A stretch of DNA of 64,000 bases from assembly GCA_964019425.1 (NCBI GenBank), contig OZ025840.1, forward strand, positions 644,001 to 708,000. Direction: 5' to 3'. The translations under genes and the position numbers were made by a program. Source of the DNA: Flectonema sp. DT1601. Lineage: Eukaryota > Euglenozoa > Diplonemea > Diplonemida > Diplonemidae. The notes beneath the pieces are model-generated. The model had not been told where the DNA came from and did not search any database. It was given only the letters and a program-made list of their open reading frames with translations. This document shows, piece after piece, positions 31,801 to 42,800 of the stretch. Each line of letters opens with the position of its first letter. The stretch's first letter is position 1.

Positions 31801-34264
31801 AAGACAAAAGACAGCCTTCAAGTTGTTCAAAATGAGAAAAGTGAATTAGACGAGAAGCACAACACCCTTCAATCTGATTTATCAAATAAAGAATCCGAGT
31901 ACAATACTTTATCTGATCAAAAGAAAGATGTTGAAACAACTCTCCAGAACAAGACAACAGAATTCGATGAACTCGTCAAAGAAATTGAAGAAATCAAAAG
32001 TAAGTTGGAATCCAAAACATCTGAAGCTGAAACCCTTCAGACCGACATCACTGTGAAAGAAGTAGAGAACAGTGAGCTACGACAGCAGAAGGAGGAGTTG
32101 GAAAACAATTTGAAGGACAAGACTACCGAACTCGAAGATCTGATTAAGAAGAACGAGCAGGAAACAGAAATCAGATCCTCCAGCATTGGTGACTTGGAAC
32201 AGAAACTGAAGGATGCGATGGAAGAAACCAAAAACCTCTCGAAGGATAAGAAGGAACTCGAAGAGCAACTCGAGAAGACAAAAGACAGCCTTCAAGTTGT
32301 TCAAAATGAGAAAAGTGAATTAGACGAAAAGCACAGCACCCTTCAATCTGATTTATCAAATAAAGAATCCGAGTACAATACTTTATCTGATCAAAAGAAA
32401 GATGTTGAAACAACTCTCCAGAACAAGACAACAGAATTCGATGAACTCGTCAAAGAAATTGAAGAAATCAAAAGTAAGTTGGAATCCAAAACATCTGAAG
32501 CTGAAACCCTTCAGACCGACATCACTGTGAAAGAAGTAGAGAACAGTGAGCTACGACAGCAGAAGGAGGAGTTGGAAAACAATTTGAAGGACAAGACTAC
32601 CGAACTCGAAGATCTGATTAAGAAGAACGAGCAGGAAACAGAAATCAAATCCTCCAGCATTGGTGACTTGGAACAGAAACTGATGGAAAAAATCACCGAG
32701 TGTGAAGCTCTCACTAAAGAACAACAAGAAAAGACTGCAGAGTTGGAAACAATTACAGAACAGCTCTCTGTACTCAACAACGAGAAGTCAGATGTCGAAG
32801 AACAACTCCAATCAAAGACTACTGAGTGTGAAAACTTAACAACTGAATCAAATGAGAAGTCAGAAGTTGTAGAACAGTTGAATGAGAAACTGACAACACT
32901 GCAATCAGAAAAAGATGAAACACAATCCACAAACGAAGAACTGGAAGCCAAGTTGAAAGAATTCCAATCTGCCCTCGCGGACACTGAGGCTGCGAATACA
33001 AAACTCGCTGATGAAATTACTGAACTCGAATCTAAAGTTTTAGAAACCACGCAATCGTTCGATGAACTCATAAATAAGAACACCCTGGAGGAGGAGTTAC
33101 GATCCTCAAGTGTTGGAGACTTAGAAGAAAAGTTAATAACAATATCAACTGAGAGAGATGATCTTATCAAACTCAAAGAGGAACATGAAATCACAATAAG
33201 TGATATTGAAATCAAACTGACTGATAAAAACAGCGAATGTGAAACCATTACAACAAACCTGTTAGAGAAAACTGAAGAGCTGGACGAACTAAATCAAAAG
33301 ATAACTACCCAAGAAGAGAAGCACAATTCCAACATAAGTGAATTAGAGATTAAGTTGACAACTTCATTAGCTCAAATTATAATTCTTGAGAAAGAAGTAG
33401 ATAACCTCAAAGAATCTCTTGAGCAGTCAGGTACGGATTCTTCTATTCTTCTAATTAGTGAACAAAGCCTCCGTTTAGAACTCGAAGAGAAGATAAAAGA
33501 TGTTGATGACCTTCAGAAACAGACAACCGACTTAAAGAATGAATCTGAAGAGTTACAAAGTGATTTACAAAATAAAACAATCGATTGTTGTAAACTTGAA
33601 AACGAACTGAAATCACTTAAAGAGGAAATAATAAAAAAAGATGAAGAAATCACCGACCTTGTCGAGGGCAGCAATGTCCTCGCTGAAAGACTCGATGAAA
33701 TGAGTGATCGAAACTCTGCCCTACACGACGAGCTAGGTGAGGAAATTGGGAAAGGAGATAACCTCTCAAGAAGAGTTCAGTCTCGTGAGGTTTGAAATTC
33801 TTTTTGTTATTTTGCATTAAACACATAAAACCTACAAAATATTAATAAGTATTACATCATGATCTTCTGTACGGTTTAAACAATCAACAAAACAGGGACA
33901 ACTCGAAAACCAAGCACTCCTCGTAGCAGAACTTAGCACAGCAAAAGATCAAATAGTTCGAAAAGACAAAGAACTCGCTTCATTAGAAGCAATGGTCCAA
34001 CAACTGAATGAGTTCAAGGTCGCTGCGGGTAACTTTCAATTAGAACAACAACAGAGAGTTGCTGAAGCTAATCGGAATCGTATTGAGAAAGAGAAGGGAG
34101 GAATGTTCAAGAGACTGATGGGAAGGAAAAGGAGAAACTCAAACGCTTCGACAGCAAATGACACTTCGTCACATATCGCGGCGACTCCGAGTTGTGCGGA
34201 TTTGGAAAATTCAGTCGCCTCTATTCCAAATACACTCACCGGAGAAGATGTTGAGAGAGTGTAA
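28855..34264 (+). CDS. Large coiled-coil protein (about 1767 residues) with 158-residue internal repeats
   Basis: Exon 1 is 28855-33789 and exon 2 is 33896-34264, separated by a 106-bp intron (GTTTGA...AAAACAG). The phase is 0 and heptad character continues across it (RRVQSRE | GQLENQALLVAELS). The N-terminal ~70 residues (MHDDPGEVMGHLQDAIDANP) form a small helical head; the rest is Glu/Lys/Leu-rich coiled coil. A 474-bp unit recurs between 30391 and about 32683. The last ~70 residues turn basic (GMFKRLMGRKRRNS) and then Ser/Thr-rich, possibly a targeting or membrane-contact tail. The start is the first ATG after the acceptor TTTAATAAG. Myosin-tail- and golgin-like similarity reflects composition only; no motor or GRIP domain was seen. 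Confidence 0.85.
30391..32683 (+). repeat. Tandem 474-bp units in the second coiled-coil gene
   Basis: Starts at 30391, 31087, 31561, 32035 and 32509 all encode LQT(D/G)ITVKEVENSELR. The spacings are 696, 474, 474 and 474 bp; the fifth copy is partial. The first unit carries 222 extra bp (74 residues) absent from the others. Near-identity at the DNA level implies recent expansion. Confidence 0.92.
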
Positions 34265-34945
34265 CGAGATGTTATAACTTACTTAGCAGGTGGAAATACT
34301 CACTTGTGATTCGTGAGGAGTTCCTCCTGTTGTTGGAAATATGATTTTTGTTTTGTTTTTTTTTGTTTTCTCAGTTTTGGATTCTATTTTCAATTTACGT
34401 GCGAACAGCAGGATTCGTTTCCGCAAAAATAGAACTTTTTTGTCAGACCTCAAGTGAGGTGTTATTTTTATTTTTTTTTCTACACAAACTCGTATCTGGA
34501 CTTTTGGTTTGAATTTCCGATTTTACAACTCCTCACAAAAGATATTCTGGATCACTTTAAGATAAGATACTTTTATGTAAATTATCACAAAAACTATTGT
34601 AGAATGTTATCGGTCAGTTCCTTTCTGCTGATGGCTGATATTGTGCTTCATTCTCGGTAGTGGCGAAGGGGAAAAACTGGAAAAAAAAAAAAAAAAAAAA
34701 ATTGATGATATAACATCCTCCGTCTTAGTTGCCTTTTTTAAATCGGCAAAAAAAGCTATCGTCTCCCACAGGTGGGATTTGACTAAAAAAATAGTAATAA
34801 AAGGTAAAAAAGGGGTAAATAATGTGAAATAATTATTAATTTACAAACAGATGATGATGACTGTGTGATTATAGTATCCGTCTTTTTTTTTTTTTTTTTT
34901 TAGTTTTTTTTTTTTTAAATTATTTAATAAAAACAAGTCAGATAA
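34265..34945. other. Intergenic spacer
   Basis: AT-rich with a poly-A run near 34681-34700 and a T-rich tract at 34882-34902 ending in AG before the next start. No gene is supported. Confidence 0.55.
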
Positions 34946-37900
34946 ATGTTTCGTCTTCACTGCCTGCTACTGAGCTTCCTTCTGGTCTTTGATTGCAGTG
35001 CTGAAGAAAGTGTTGGTGGGCAATCGATATGGATGTTGATTAGAAGTTGGGAAGGAGGTGGTGAAGTTCGTCAATCGCACTTCAGCAATATCGAGGCGAT
35101 GGTTGCAACCCGTCGACGACCATCCAACAAAGACATGTCAAAAATAAGAATCATTCAGTTCTCAGTAAAAGACGTCATATTTGAGTTCTTATTACCAAAA
35201 CGAGATGATGAGGATGGAAGTCGAGGACAGGTTGATGCAATTAGGTTTCCACTTCGAGCTTTAAATATTTCTGTTGTTGATTTCAACCATTCGATTATCT
35301 GTCGATCAGCAATCACTTGTGTGACTACCAGATCACTCACAACTCTCACTACTTCATCAGAAATAGTTTCACGAAATTGGCAGCTCTCAGGACCCATAAA
35401 CACTCAAAAGAATATTGTTTTCCTGTCGGGTGGTTACTCAAGCGATTCGATAAAAGATTTCTATAATAAAGTTATCCTCTGCATTCAATTCCTTCAGAAA
35501 GGTTTCACAGACGAAGAGACTCGTATGACTGTCAACTCACAGCCTTATAAAAGGTACTTCCATGCTCTTAATATATTTTCTGTTTTTGAACCTTCGCTGT
35601 CATCAGGTGCTGGACATTCTTGTGAAGGTTCTCATTGTCGTGATAATCTTTGGTGTACGTACGGTGATGAGATAGAAAGTGAGTTGAAATGCAACAGAGA
35701 ACTCACTTTATCAACGGCATCACATTCTCCAGCTTATGATTTAATAGTCGTAATTGTTAATAATAACCAAACTGGTGGAACTGGTGGTAATAAAATAGCA
35801 TTCATCTCAAGTGGGAATGATATGATCCATCAACTTGCTCATCAATTAGGTCATGCTGACGGAAGACTTAATAATGAGTTTACTTCAAATTCTGATTCAA
35901 CAAAAACAACTACTTGGGGATCAGTAAATTGCCAACCCGAAACGACAATCAACTCAAGTTGGAAATACTGGCAGAATGCCACAGCTAATCAAGAATGGGG
36001 GACACGTAGATGGGAACTACCTGTAACAACTCCTCATAAGGGATGCACGTATTCTAACTACCAAAGACCTACATCAGAAGGATGTTTAATGGGAAGAAGT
36101 CATTCAGAACAGTTATGCCCGATATGTCTTCAGGCTATGACAAAAGAAGCTTATAATATCAAAGAACAACAAGACCTGTTACTTGCAACACATCAACAAC
36201 ACAACACTTTTGATGTTATGGCTCCACGTTGTCCTCTTCCTACACAAGAAGTTTGGTTGGTATTTGGATTGCATAATAAATTTAGTAACATCACATTGTA
36301 CAACAGAGGAGGGATTTCCACAACAGTCTGGAATGACATCCGAAATGAAAAATATCCCAATGGAATTGAGGATACCAGCGGGGAATATGAAGTAAAAAGA
36401 ACAATCTCAACAACGTGCTCTATAAGAGATGCTCATAATGTTATTATTGGAGGTATCCCTGACTGTGTTGAAGGTGAAGACAGGATAATAAGTGGGATCT
36501 CTGAACATAATCAAATGGACACAATTACCCTTCAGTCTCTTTATTTAGGACCAGGATTACACACAGTTAGATACACTGTTGTTGATCACTCGAGGTATTT
36601 GATAAATCCGATTACTCAGCATTCAGAAATAGTCATTAGGGTTGTTCCTCACAGGGAATTCTTACCAACACAGTGTGGAGGTTCTCGTGAATCATTAGTT
36701 CACGGACATGTAAAAAAATGTAAATTCTCAACAGTGAAATTATCAGATAATCACACAGTCACAAACACTGAATGGAATTCAGAATGTAAAAACATTGATA
36801 TTGACGATGATGAGATTGGCGATCATCATTTTTGTTTTTCTTGTTTAGAATCTGATGCAAAACGATCCACGTCAAGCATCTCTGATGCATCGGATTTTTT
36901 GATATCCTGCGGCAACAACAAAACTAAACCTACTTGCGACATAAACACTTTATCAGAAATAAATATAATCCCTCCTTCATTCCACGATGACGATAATATA
37001 AGTGAAAGCTCTTCAGCAGTAATCGCAACGTGTGCGGTTGCGGCAATTGTTTTATTTTTTTGTTTGTATTGCTGGTATCGTTACCTGTTGAAAAGTAACA
37101 TAAGGGAGATTACACCGTCGGGTTCGAATATTAATATCCATTCTCATTTTATTTTTATACTGTCTGGCGTCTTGATGGTAGTTTCCTTTACGTCCGCTGT
37201 TCTTTCGATGTGGTATTTTACTGTTTTATCATTGTATGGAAAGGTTCAGATATTATTGTGTGGAATCATTGCAGTAATTGTTTGCTTGGATTCGTATGCA
37301 ATTTTTACTGCAGCTTTTTTTAAAAGGGTGAGAGGACTGTTGATATCGACAGCTGCGACAGGCGTTCTGTTACTTGGATTCTTGATTCTGACAATTATGT
37401 TGTTCTGGGCGGAAAGAAACATCGAAACACTTCGAGATGAAGTGAGAGAGGTTTGGTTAAGCAGACTTCGTGATGATCAAAGTTCAGAAATATGTGACTT
37501 TCAATACCAACATCAATGCTCTGGATTCACAACATCATGTCAACACTCATCATGGATTTCTTGTGATATGCTACCAAGTGAATGTCCTTGTGGATGTATT
37601 TATAACATGAATGAGGATCCTTGTTGGAATTCACTTAAAGAAGAAGTCTCACTTCGATTTAAAGACGCAGGCACTGCTATGACAATAGTCGATGTGTTTC
37701 TTTTCATAACAACAGCCGTTACATTTGCTCTGTACAGACTGGTACGAGAAAGACTCAATATTTGGAAGTTACAACGAACTGAGAGATCAAAACTTGTCAG
37801 CGGGACATCATTAACCAAAATAGAAATTACAACACTTCGAAATTACTTAGAAGATGAGTGTGGAGATCGAACACCTGAAATGATGAAAACAATTATGGAA

Positions 37901-38575
37901 CAAGTTCTTGGGATTACAATTCCATTGAGTCGGATTACAAAACAATTCCTCATTTGGGATGAAGACAGAGATGGTAAACTTTCTGATTCTGAAATACGAA
38001 TGTCGTACTTAGGATTCGCTCAGGCGATGAAGTCTGCAGCCAATCGAAATTTATCAATATTCAGCAAGGAAGAAAGGAAACTACTTCGAAATGAATTTAG
38101 AAAAACAAATCCAACAGGTCCTTATTCACTGTGGAAATCTGGTTTTAAAGAATTCATTCGCTCAACGTTAGCAATCGACATCTCGGCTGTGGAAGTGGAT
38201 TATTATTTTTATTTATTAAAAGAAAGTGAGAGAGACGATTTTATTTATTTGGAAGACTTCTTTCAGATCTACAGTGAGGTTCTCGACACCAGCTGTGTTG
38301 ATATTATTTCTTTGCGATCGAAATTTTATGAAATTGACATCAACGGAGACGGTGCTATTGACAGAACAGAACTTGGAATCTACTTCCAAAATCTAATCAA
38401 ATCGAATCAATCAACTGACCTCTCAGATAAACAACTTGATTACTATTTTCACAGACTCGATATGAATGAAGACGGCCGCATTGATTTCGATGAATTTGTC
38501 CAGGCAATGGAAGTCAACCCTCTCCCACCTCCCTCCAATGATAAAGAAATATTTAATTATCCTTTAGAGCCATAG
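34946..38575 (+). CDS. Secreted M64-type pseudoprotease fused to tetraspanin-like spans and EF-hands
   Basis: The protein has 1209 residues. A signal peptide is clear (MFRLHCLLLSFLLVFDC). Residues ~150-400 resemble peptidase family M64: NIVFLSGGYSSDSIKDFYNK, then HQLAHQLGHAD (295-305), a possible Met-turn CLMG (380-383) and LCPICLQAM. The zinc motif is HQxxH rather than HExxH (CAA at residue 296), so catalysis is probably lost. A beta-rich region follows, then a membrane span (about 690-715), three close spans (734-760, 767-792, 796-822), a Cys-rich loop with CPCGC, and a last span (912-932); the last four spans with the loop resemble tetraspanin topology. The cytosolic tail has EF-hand loops DEDRDGKLSDSE, DINGDGAIDRTE and DMNEDGRIDFDE. 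The layout suggests a surface receptor or adhesin with calcium-responsive tail. Function inferred. Confidence 0.8.
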   Translation: MFRLHCLLLSFLLVFDCSAEESVGGQSIWMLIRSWEGGGEVRQSHFSNIEAMVATRRRPSNKDMSKIRIIQFSVKDVIFEFLLPKRDDEDGSRGQVDAIRFPLRALNISVVDFNHSIICRSAITCVTTRSLTTLTTSSEIVSRNWQLSGPINTQKNIVFLSGGYSSDSIKDFYNKVILCIQFLQKGFTDEETRMTVNSQPYKRYFHALNIFSVFEPSLSSGAGHSCEGSHCRDNLWCTYGDEIESELKCNRELTLSTASHSPAYDLIVVIVNNNQTGGTGGNKIAFISSGNDMIHQLAHQLGHADGRLNNEFTSNSDSTKTTTWGSVNCQPETTINSSWKYWQNATANQEWGTRRWELPVTTPHKGCTYSNYQRPTSEGCLMGRSHSEQLCPICLQAMTKEAYNIKEQQDLLLATHQQHNTFDVMAPRCPLPTQEVWLVFGLHNKFSNITLYNRGGISTTVWNDIRNEKYPNGIEDTSGEYEVKRTISTTCSIRDAHNVIIGGIPDCVEGEDRIISGISEHNQMDTITLQSLYLGPGLHTVRYTVVDHSRYLINPITQHSEIVIRVVPHREFLPTQCGGSRESLVHGHVKKCKFSTVKLSDNHTVTNTEWNSECKNIDIDDDEIGDHHFCFSCLESDAKRSTSSISDASDFLISCGNNKTKPTCDINTLSEINIIPPSFHDDDNISESSSAVIATCAVAAIVLFFCLYCWYRYLLKSNIREITPSGSNINIHSHFIFILSGVLMVVSFTSAVLSMWYFTVLSLYGKVQILLCGIIAVIVCLDSYAIFTAAFFKRVRGLLISTAATGVLLLGFLILTIMLFWAERNIETLRDEVREVWLSRLRDDQSSEICDFQYQHQCSGFTTSCQHSSWISCDMLPSECPCGCIYNMNEDPCWNSLKEEVSLRFKDAGTAMTIVDVFLFITTAVTFALYRLVRERLNIWKLQRTERSKLVSGTSLTKIEITTLRNYLEDECGDRTPEMMKTIMEQVLGITIPLSRITKQFLIWDEDRDGKLSDSEIRMSYLGFAQAMKSAANRNLSIFSKEERKLLRNEFRKTNPTGPYSLWKSGFKEFIRSTLAIDISAVEVDYYFYLLKESERDDFIYLEDFFQIYSEVLDTSCVDIISLRSKFYEIDINGDGAIDRTELGIYFQNLIKSNQSTDLSDKQLDYYFHRLDMNEDGRIDFDEFVQAMEVNPLPPPSNDKEIFNYPLEP

Positions 38576-39710
38576 CAATGTGGGGTATTCTCTATTTCTT
38601 TACACCTCTTCAGTGAGTTACCTTACAACGATTTTTCGTTAATTAAAACAAACTCGATCCGTCCCTTTGATTCTAACAAGGGTACCTCCCACTGAGAAGT
38701 GAGGGGTTGAAAAAAAAAGAATAATAAAGGAATTTTAGAATTTTTTTTAAAAAAAAAAAAAAGAGTGAAATTTGAAGACGAAGAAAAAAAGCATGCAGCA
38801 AGTAACCCTGAACTTCATTAGGACTTCTTGTGGTGGCATCTTCGTCTTCTTTTTTTTTGATTAAAATGTGTGCGTGTAAATATAAATTCAAATATAATAT
38901 CACGTTTTGATAAGTTTGCGGGTAATCACAATTTTCATGCACATCCGATCCCAGGGAACAATAACCAGTTCAAACATAACTGTACTTTCTGTTGCCTCAG
39001 TGACTCGTTGCAAGGATGATTACCTTAAAATTTAGTAAACGTGTTTCTTTTTTTCTTTCTAACTTCCAATTTCTCGTGTTGCTACTGTTGTCACAACATT
39101 GTTTAGTAATGTGACTTTTTCTCTCTCTCTCGTACTGCTTAATTTCTTTTTTTTTTCCTTTCATGAAATGTTCAACTGTTAAACTGGTGGAAAAGCTGAT
39201 AACTGATTTTAGTTTGATTTCTATAAATTAAATTACGTCTCTTCAGTTGAAGTAATTTCGACAATCTAATTCTGAGCCTTCGAAAACACCATTTTTTTTT
39301 TAACTTTTACGGATTAATTGATTGATTGATTTGATTGTTTTTATTTATTTTACTAACTACCTGCTCCCTGAACTATTTTTTTTTTTTTAATTTTTTTTTA
39401 AAATATCTTTTTGATTTTAGTGCACTGAATTTTAACAAAGAAACTCACACTCTAACTACTGTGGGTGTCGCACTCAGTTGTTTAAGTCAGTCCTGTTTCA
39501 GTCCCATGACGCAGATGATAATTCTATTCGAGGAACGTGTTAGTTTGGTAGTCCCTTTTTTTTTTTTTTTTTAAATCTAACAAAGTTGTTTTTTTTATTT
39601 TATATATTTTATTATTACAATTCGATAATACTAACCAATGCACTTCGAGTGATTGTTATCTTAGATTTGGTTTACCCCCCTCTCAATTTTTTTATTTATT
39701 TATTCACAAC
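38576..39710. other. Spacer before the LINE
   Basis: No supported host gene. It contains poly-T and poly-A tracts. The LINE's 5' end may lie near its right edge; no clear target-site duplication could be found, so the exact junction is unknown. Confidence 0.45.
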
Positions 39711-39886
39711 AATAGCAACAACTGTTTGCCGCAGAAAAGAAATTAAGTAGATCTCTCAGACGTGATCTTGATTCCCTAAAAAGCCAAAAGCAATCTGGAA
39801 ACTCTGAAAAAGACCGACGTCCGCGTGCCAACTCTGCGATCACGGTCAATGATGATTTAAGAACTCGTGATACCACTAGGGAGTAG
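39711..39886 (+). other. Open frame just upstream of the LINE ORF, possible ORF1 tail
   Basis: A frame of about 57 codons, starting QQLFAAEKKLSRSLRRDLDS and ending TAG at 39884-39886, lies 9 nt before the LINE ORF start. It is basic and helical, as expected for the end of a LINE ORF1 truncated at its 5' side. It could instead be a chance open frame or the end of a host exon (an AG precedes it). Confidence 0.35.
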
Positions 39887-39895
39887 CAATCAACG

Positions 39896-42800
39896 ATGCC
39901 GCCTCCTCCAAAGAAACAGTACCATGAAACTGTTACAGCACGTATAAATCTTCTACGTTCAGGTGTGCACCCTAACCCTGGGCCTCTTCGTGTCCTCTCC
40001 TGGAACATGAACCGTTATAAATCTTCTCGTCTTCATCTTGAAGACCTAGTTGCATCTTACGACCCCGATATTATTCATATCCAAGAATCATGGTTAAAAA
40101 GTGATGTATCAGATGATCTTCTTCAAATTAAAGGCTTCGATCTACATCGTCGTGACAGAGTCAGCGCAAATAAAACTGTTGGTGGAGGCCTTCTGTCTTA
40201 TTTCAAATGCTCCTTACATGCCGAATTCATCGCAGAAGACAGTAGTCATACTTACATTGAATCACTTTATTGTACATTTAAAACTGTGCTGGGTAACGTC
40301 TCGACCTGTAACATCTATATCCCTCCAGACGCTCTACACCTACCGAAATCCTTCAACTTGAGTGACCTCACCTTCGGAGACTTTAATGCCCACCACGAAT
40401 CGTGGTCTTCTAACAATAAGATCCCTAGAAAAGCTTCAGGGAAGGTAGTTAGTAATTGGATACTTGATAATGGTTTGGCAGTCATACAACTTTCTCCTTC
40501 TATACCAACACACGGAACAACTCCTGACCTTGCTTTGCATTCTCCTCAGTTCAAGTGTTTCAATTCAATCCAAATAGATCCCTCTCTGGTTAACTCTGAC
40601 CACACTCCTATAATCACCGATTTCGACGTCACTCCACTCTCTTCATCCCAACAAATACCAGCCCATCGTAAATTCTTCTACGATAAATTCACGGAATTAC
40701 ATTGGAAAGCATTTACAGCATCTCTTGAGTCTCAGTGCCCACGTCTAAATAACATTAGATCTCTAAGCAAACTCTGCAAGGCTCTTCTCAAAACAATTGA
40801 CAGTATTGCAATCTCCACCTTACCTAACAAATGGTACCCATTAAAAGCCTCACAACATCAACGCTCAAATCTCAATGCCGAAAATATTTTATTACAAAGT
40901 GGCAAGAGGGGGTTCTCTTGGACCTATAAGAAATTACGAGAACTTAAGGGAGAGGCTACTGGACTTCACACCCCGTCTGCTCCGTTTGAATCACTTCACC
41001 AGCGCTTCTTTCCTACAGATTCACGCTCGGATGAACTTCAAATACCTACGGTTTCCCCTCAGGCATTTTCCGATCCCTCTTGCAGGCCCTTCTCGACCTC
41101 AGAGGCCCAAGCTGTTCTGGACTCCTTGAAAAGATCAGACTCAACCGGACCTGACGCAATCTCAAATAACATGCTCCTCCACCTGGGTGAACAAGCTTTA
41201 CATCTTATACTACGCATAGCCAACTGGTCATTCTATAGAGGAACACTGCCAAAATGTTTAAAAGTAGCTCATGTGATCCCAACCTATAAAGGAAACAAGA
41301 GAGACCCTACTGATGCAGCATCTTACCGCCCTATATCTTTGACCTCAATATTATCGAAGTTTATAGAGTCTTTGATGCTCTCCAGATTGGAGCACTTATT
41401 GATAGATAAACTCGATCCCAAGCAGTCTGGATTTGTCCCCGGCAGGACAACAGACGAAAATATTGCAGTACTTATCAACGCAGCCTCCGAAACTAAAAGC
41501 GACTATCTCCAATGCGCTGTGCTCATACTCTTTGATATTTCGGGGGCTTTCGACAACGTAGACCACAACCTACTTATGGATAGGATAAAACCTTTACTAC
41601 CGACTCCCTTTGTACGATGGATAGGCAACTTCCTTTCAGATCGCACCGCTCACCTTCTTCATGGTAGTACCCGCTCAAAACCTATAGCCTGTACAAAGGG
41701 GGTTCCCCAAGGTAGTATTCTTGGCCCATTACTTTTTCGAATGTACGTTGACTCCTTACCAGAGTCCATTACGGTATCTGACACCTCACTACTATACGCC
41801 GATGATCTTGCGGTATATGTAAGTAGCTCGACAATCGACGATTTGGAAGCGAGAGCCAACAAAGCAATAGGTCAAGTAGAATGCTGGCTGGATAACTCCA
41901 GAATGTCATTATCCCATTCAAAAACAGAATACATGTCCATAGGCAAACGTTTTACGGAAGACAAACGCATCTGTCGGCGTCCGCGTCTTTATTTCCCCTC
42001 GACAGTTGATGATGTCCCAATTCCACGTGGGTCTTATCAATTCTTTTATGATCATATAGATGATGGGGCTGCTGCTTTACTTAACTTTGAAAACGGTCCC
42101 ATCTTTCCCTTAGGTATAAATGGACGTAGCGTGAACAATCGATCGCAATTCATAAACACCATTCCGAAGGGTGAATTTTCTTTGACAGCCGCCATCCCAC
42201 TTCGTCAGGTGAAACAAACTCGGTACCTGGGTGTTATAATTGATGATAATCTTACCTTTGAATCACAGAAAACAAAAATCCTGAACACTCTGAAACGTGG
42301 GATTGCTCTCCTATCGATGGTCTCATCGTACCAAGTAAAGACTGAGGTGCTACGACAAGTCATTTTCGGTCTAATCCTCTCTAGAGCATATTATGGTCTA
42401 GCAGCATTTGCTCCCCTCCTCTCCAAAAAGGCGCAGGAGGAGATTGACCTGACACAACGTGTTCTCCAACGGAAACTTACCGGCTGCCTTAACTCAACAG
42501 CTACACCGGCCCTTTCAGTAGAATCCGGCATATTACCATTCAAACTACACCTTTCGAAATCTACTGCGTTGATGAATGAACGATTCTTGCGTAATAACAA
42601 GAACAGCCCCTCGTGGTCCATCTTAGACCCTGAGAAAACATCGAGCATGTGGAAAACATTTGCTTCCATCCACTCCAACAGATATCCTACTCCATCGTTG
42701 CGTTCATACCACTGCCTTCCGCATCACCAAGCACCATGGGAGCCTCCGCCAGATGTAACTTTTAACCCCTGGAGAGAGTTCCGTAAATCCTTGGAACCTG

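Noticed and set aside
30393-33248. Repeated minus-strand frames opposite the coiled-coil gene
   Set aside because: Shadows of the 474-bp repeats; they share the period and have no independent signals.
38940-39000. Spliced-leader RNA gene
   Set aside because: A short resemblance to ACTGTACTTTCTGT only; no donor site, Sm-like site or repeat array.
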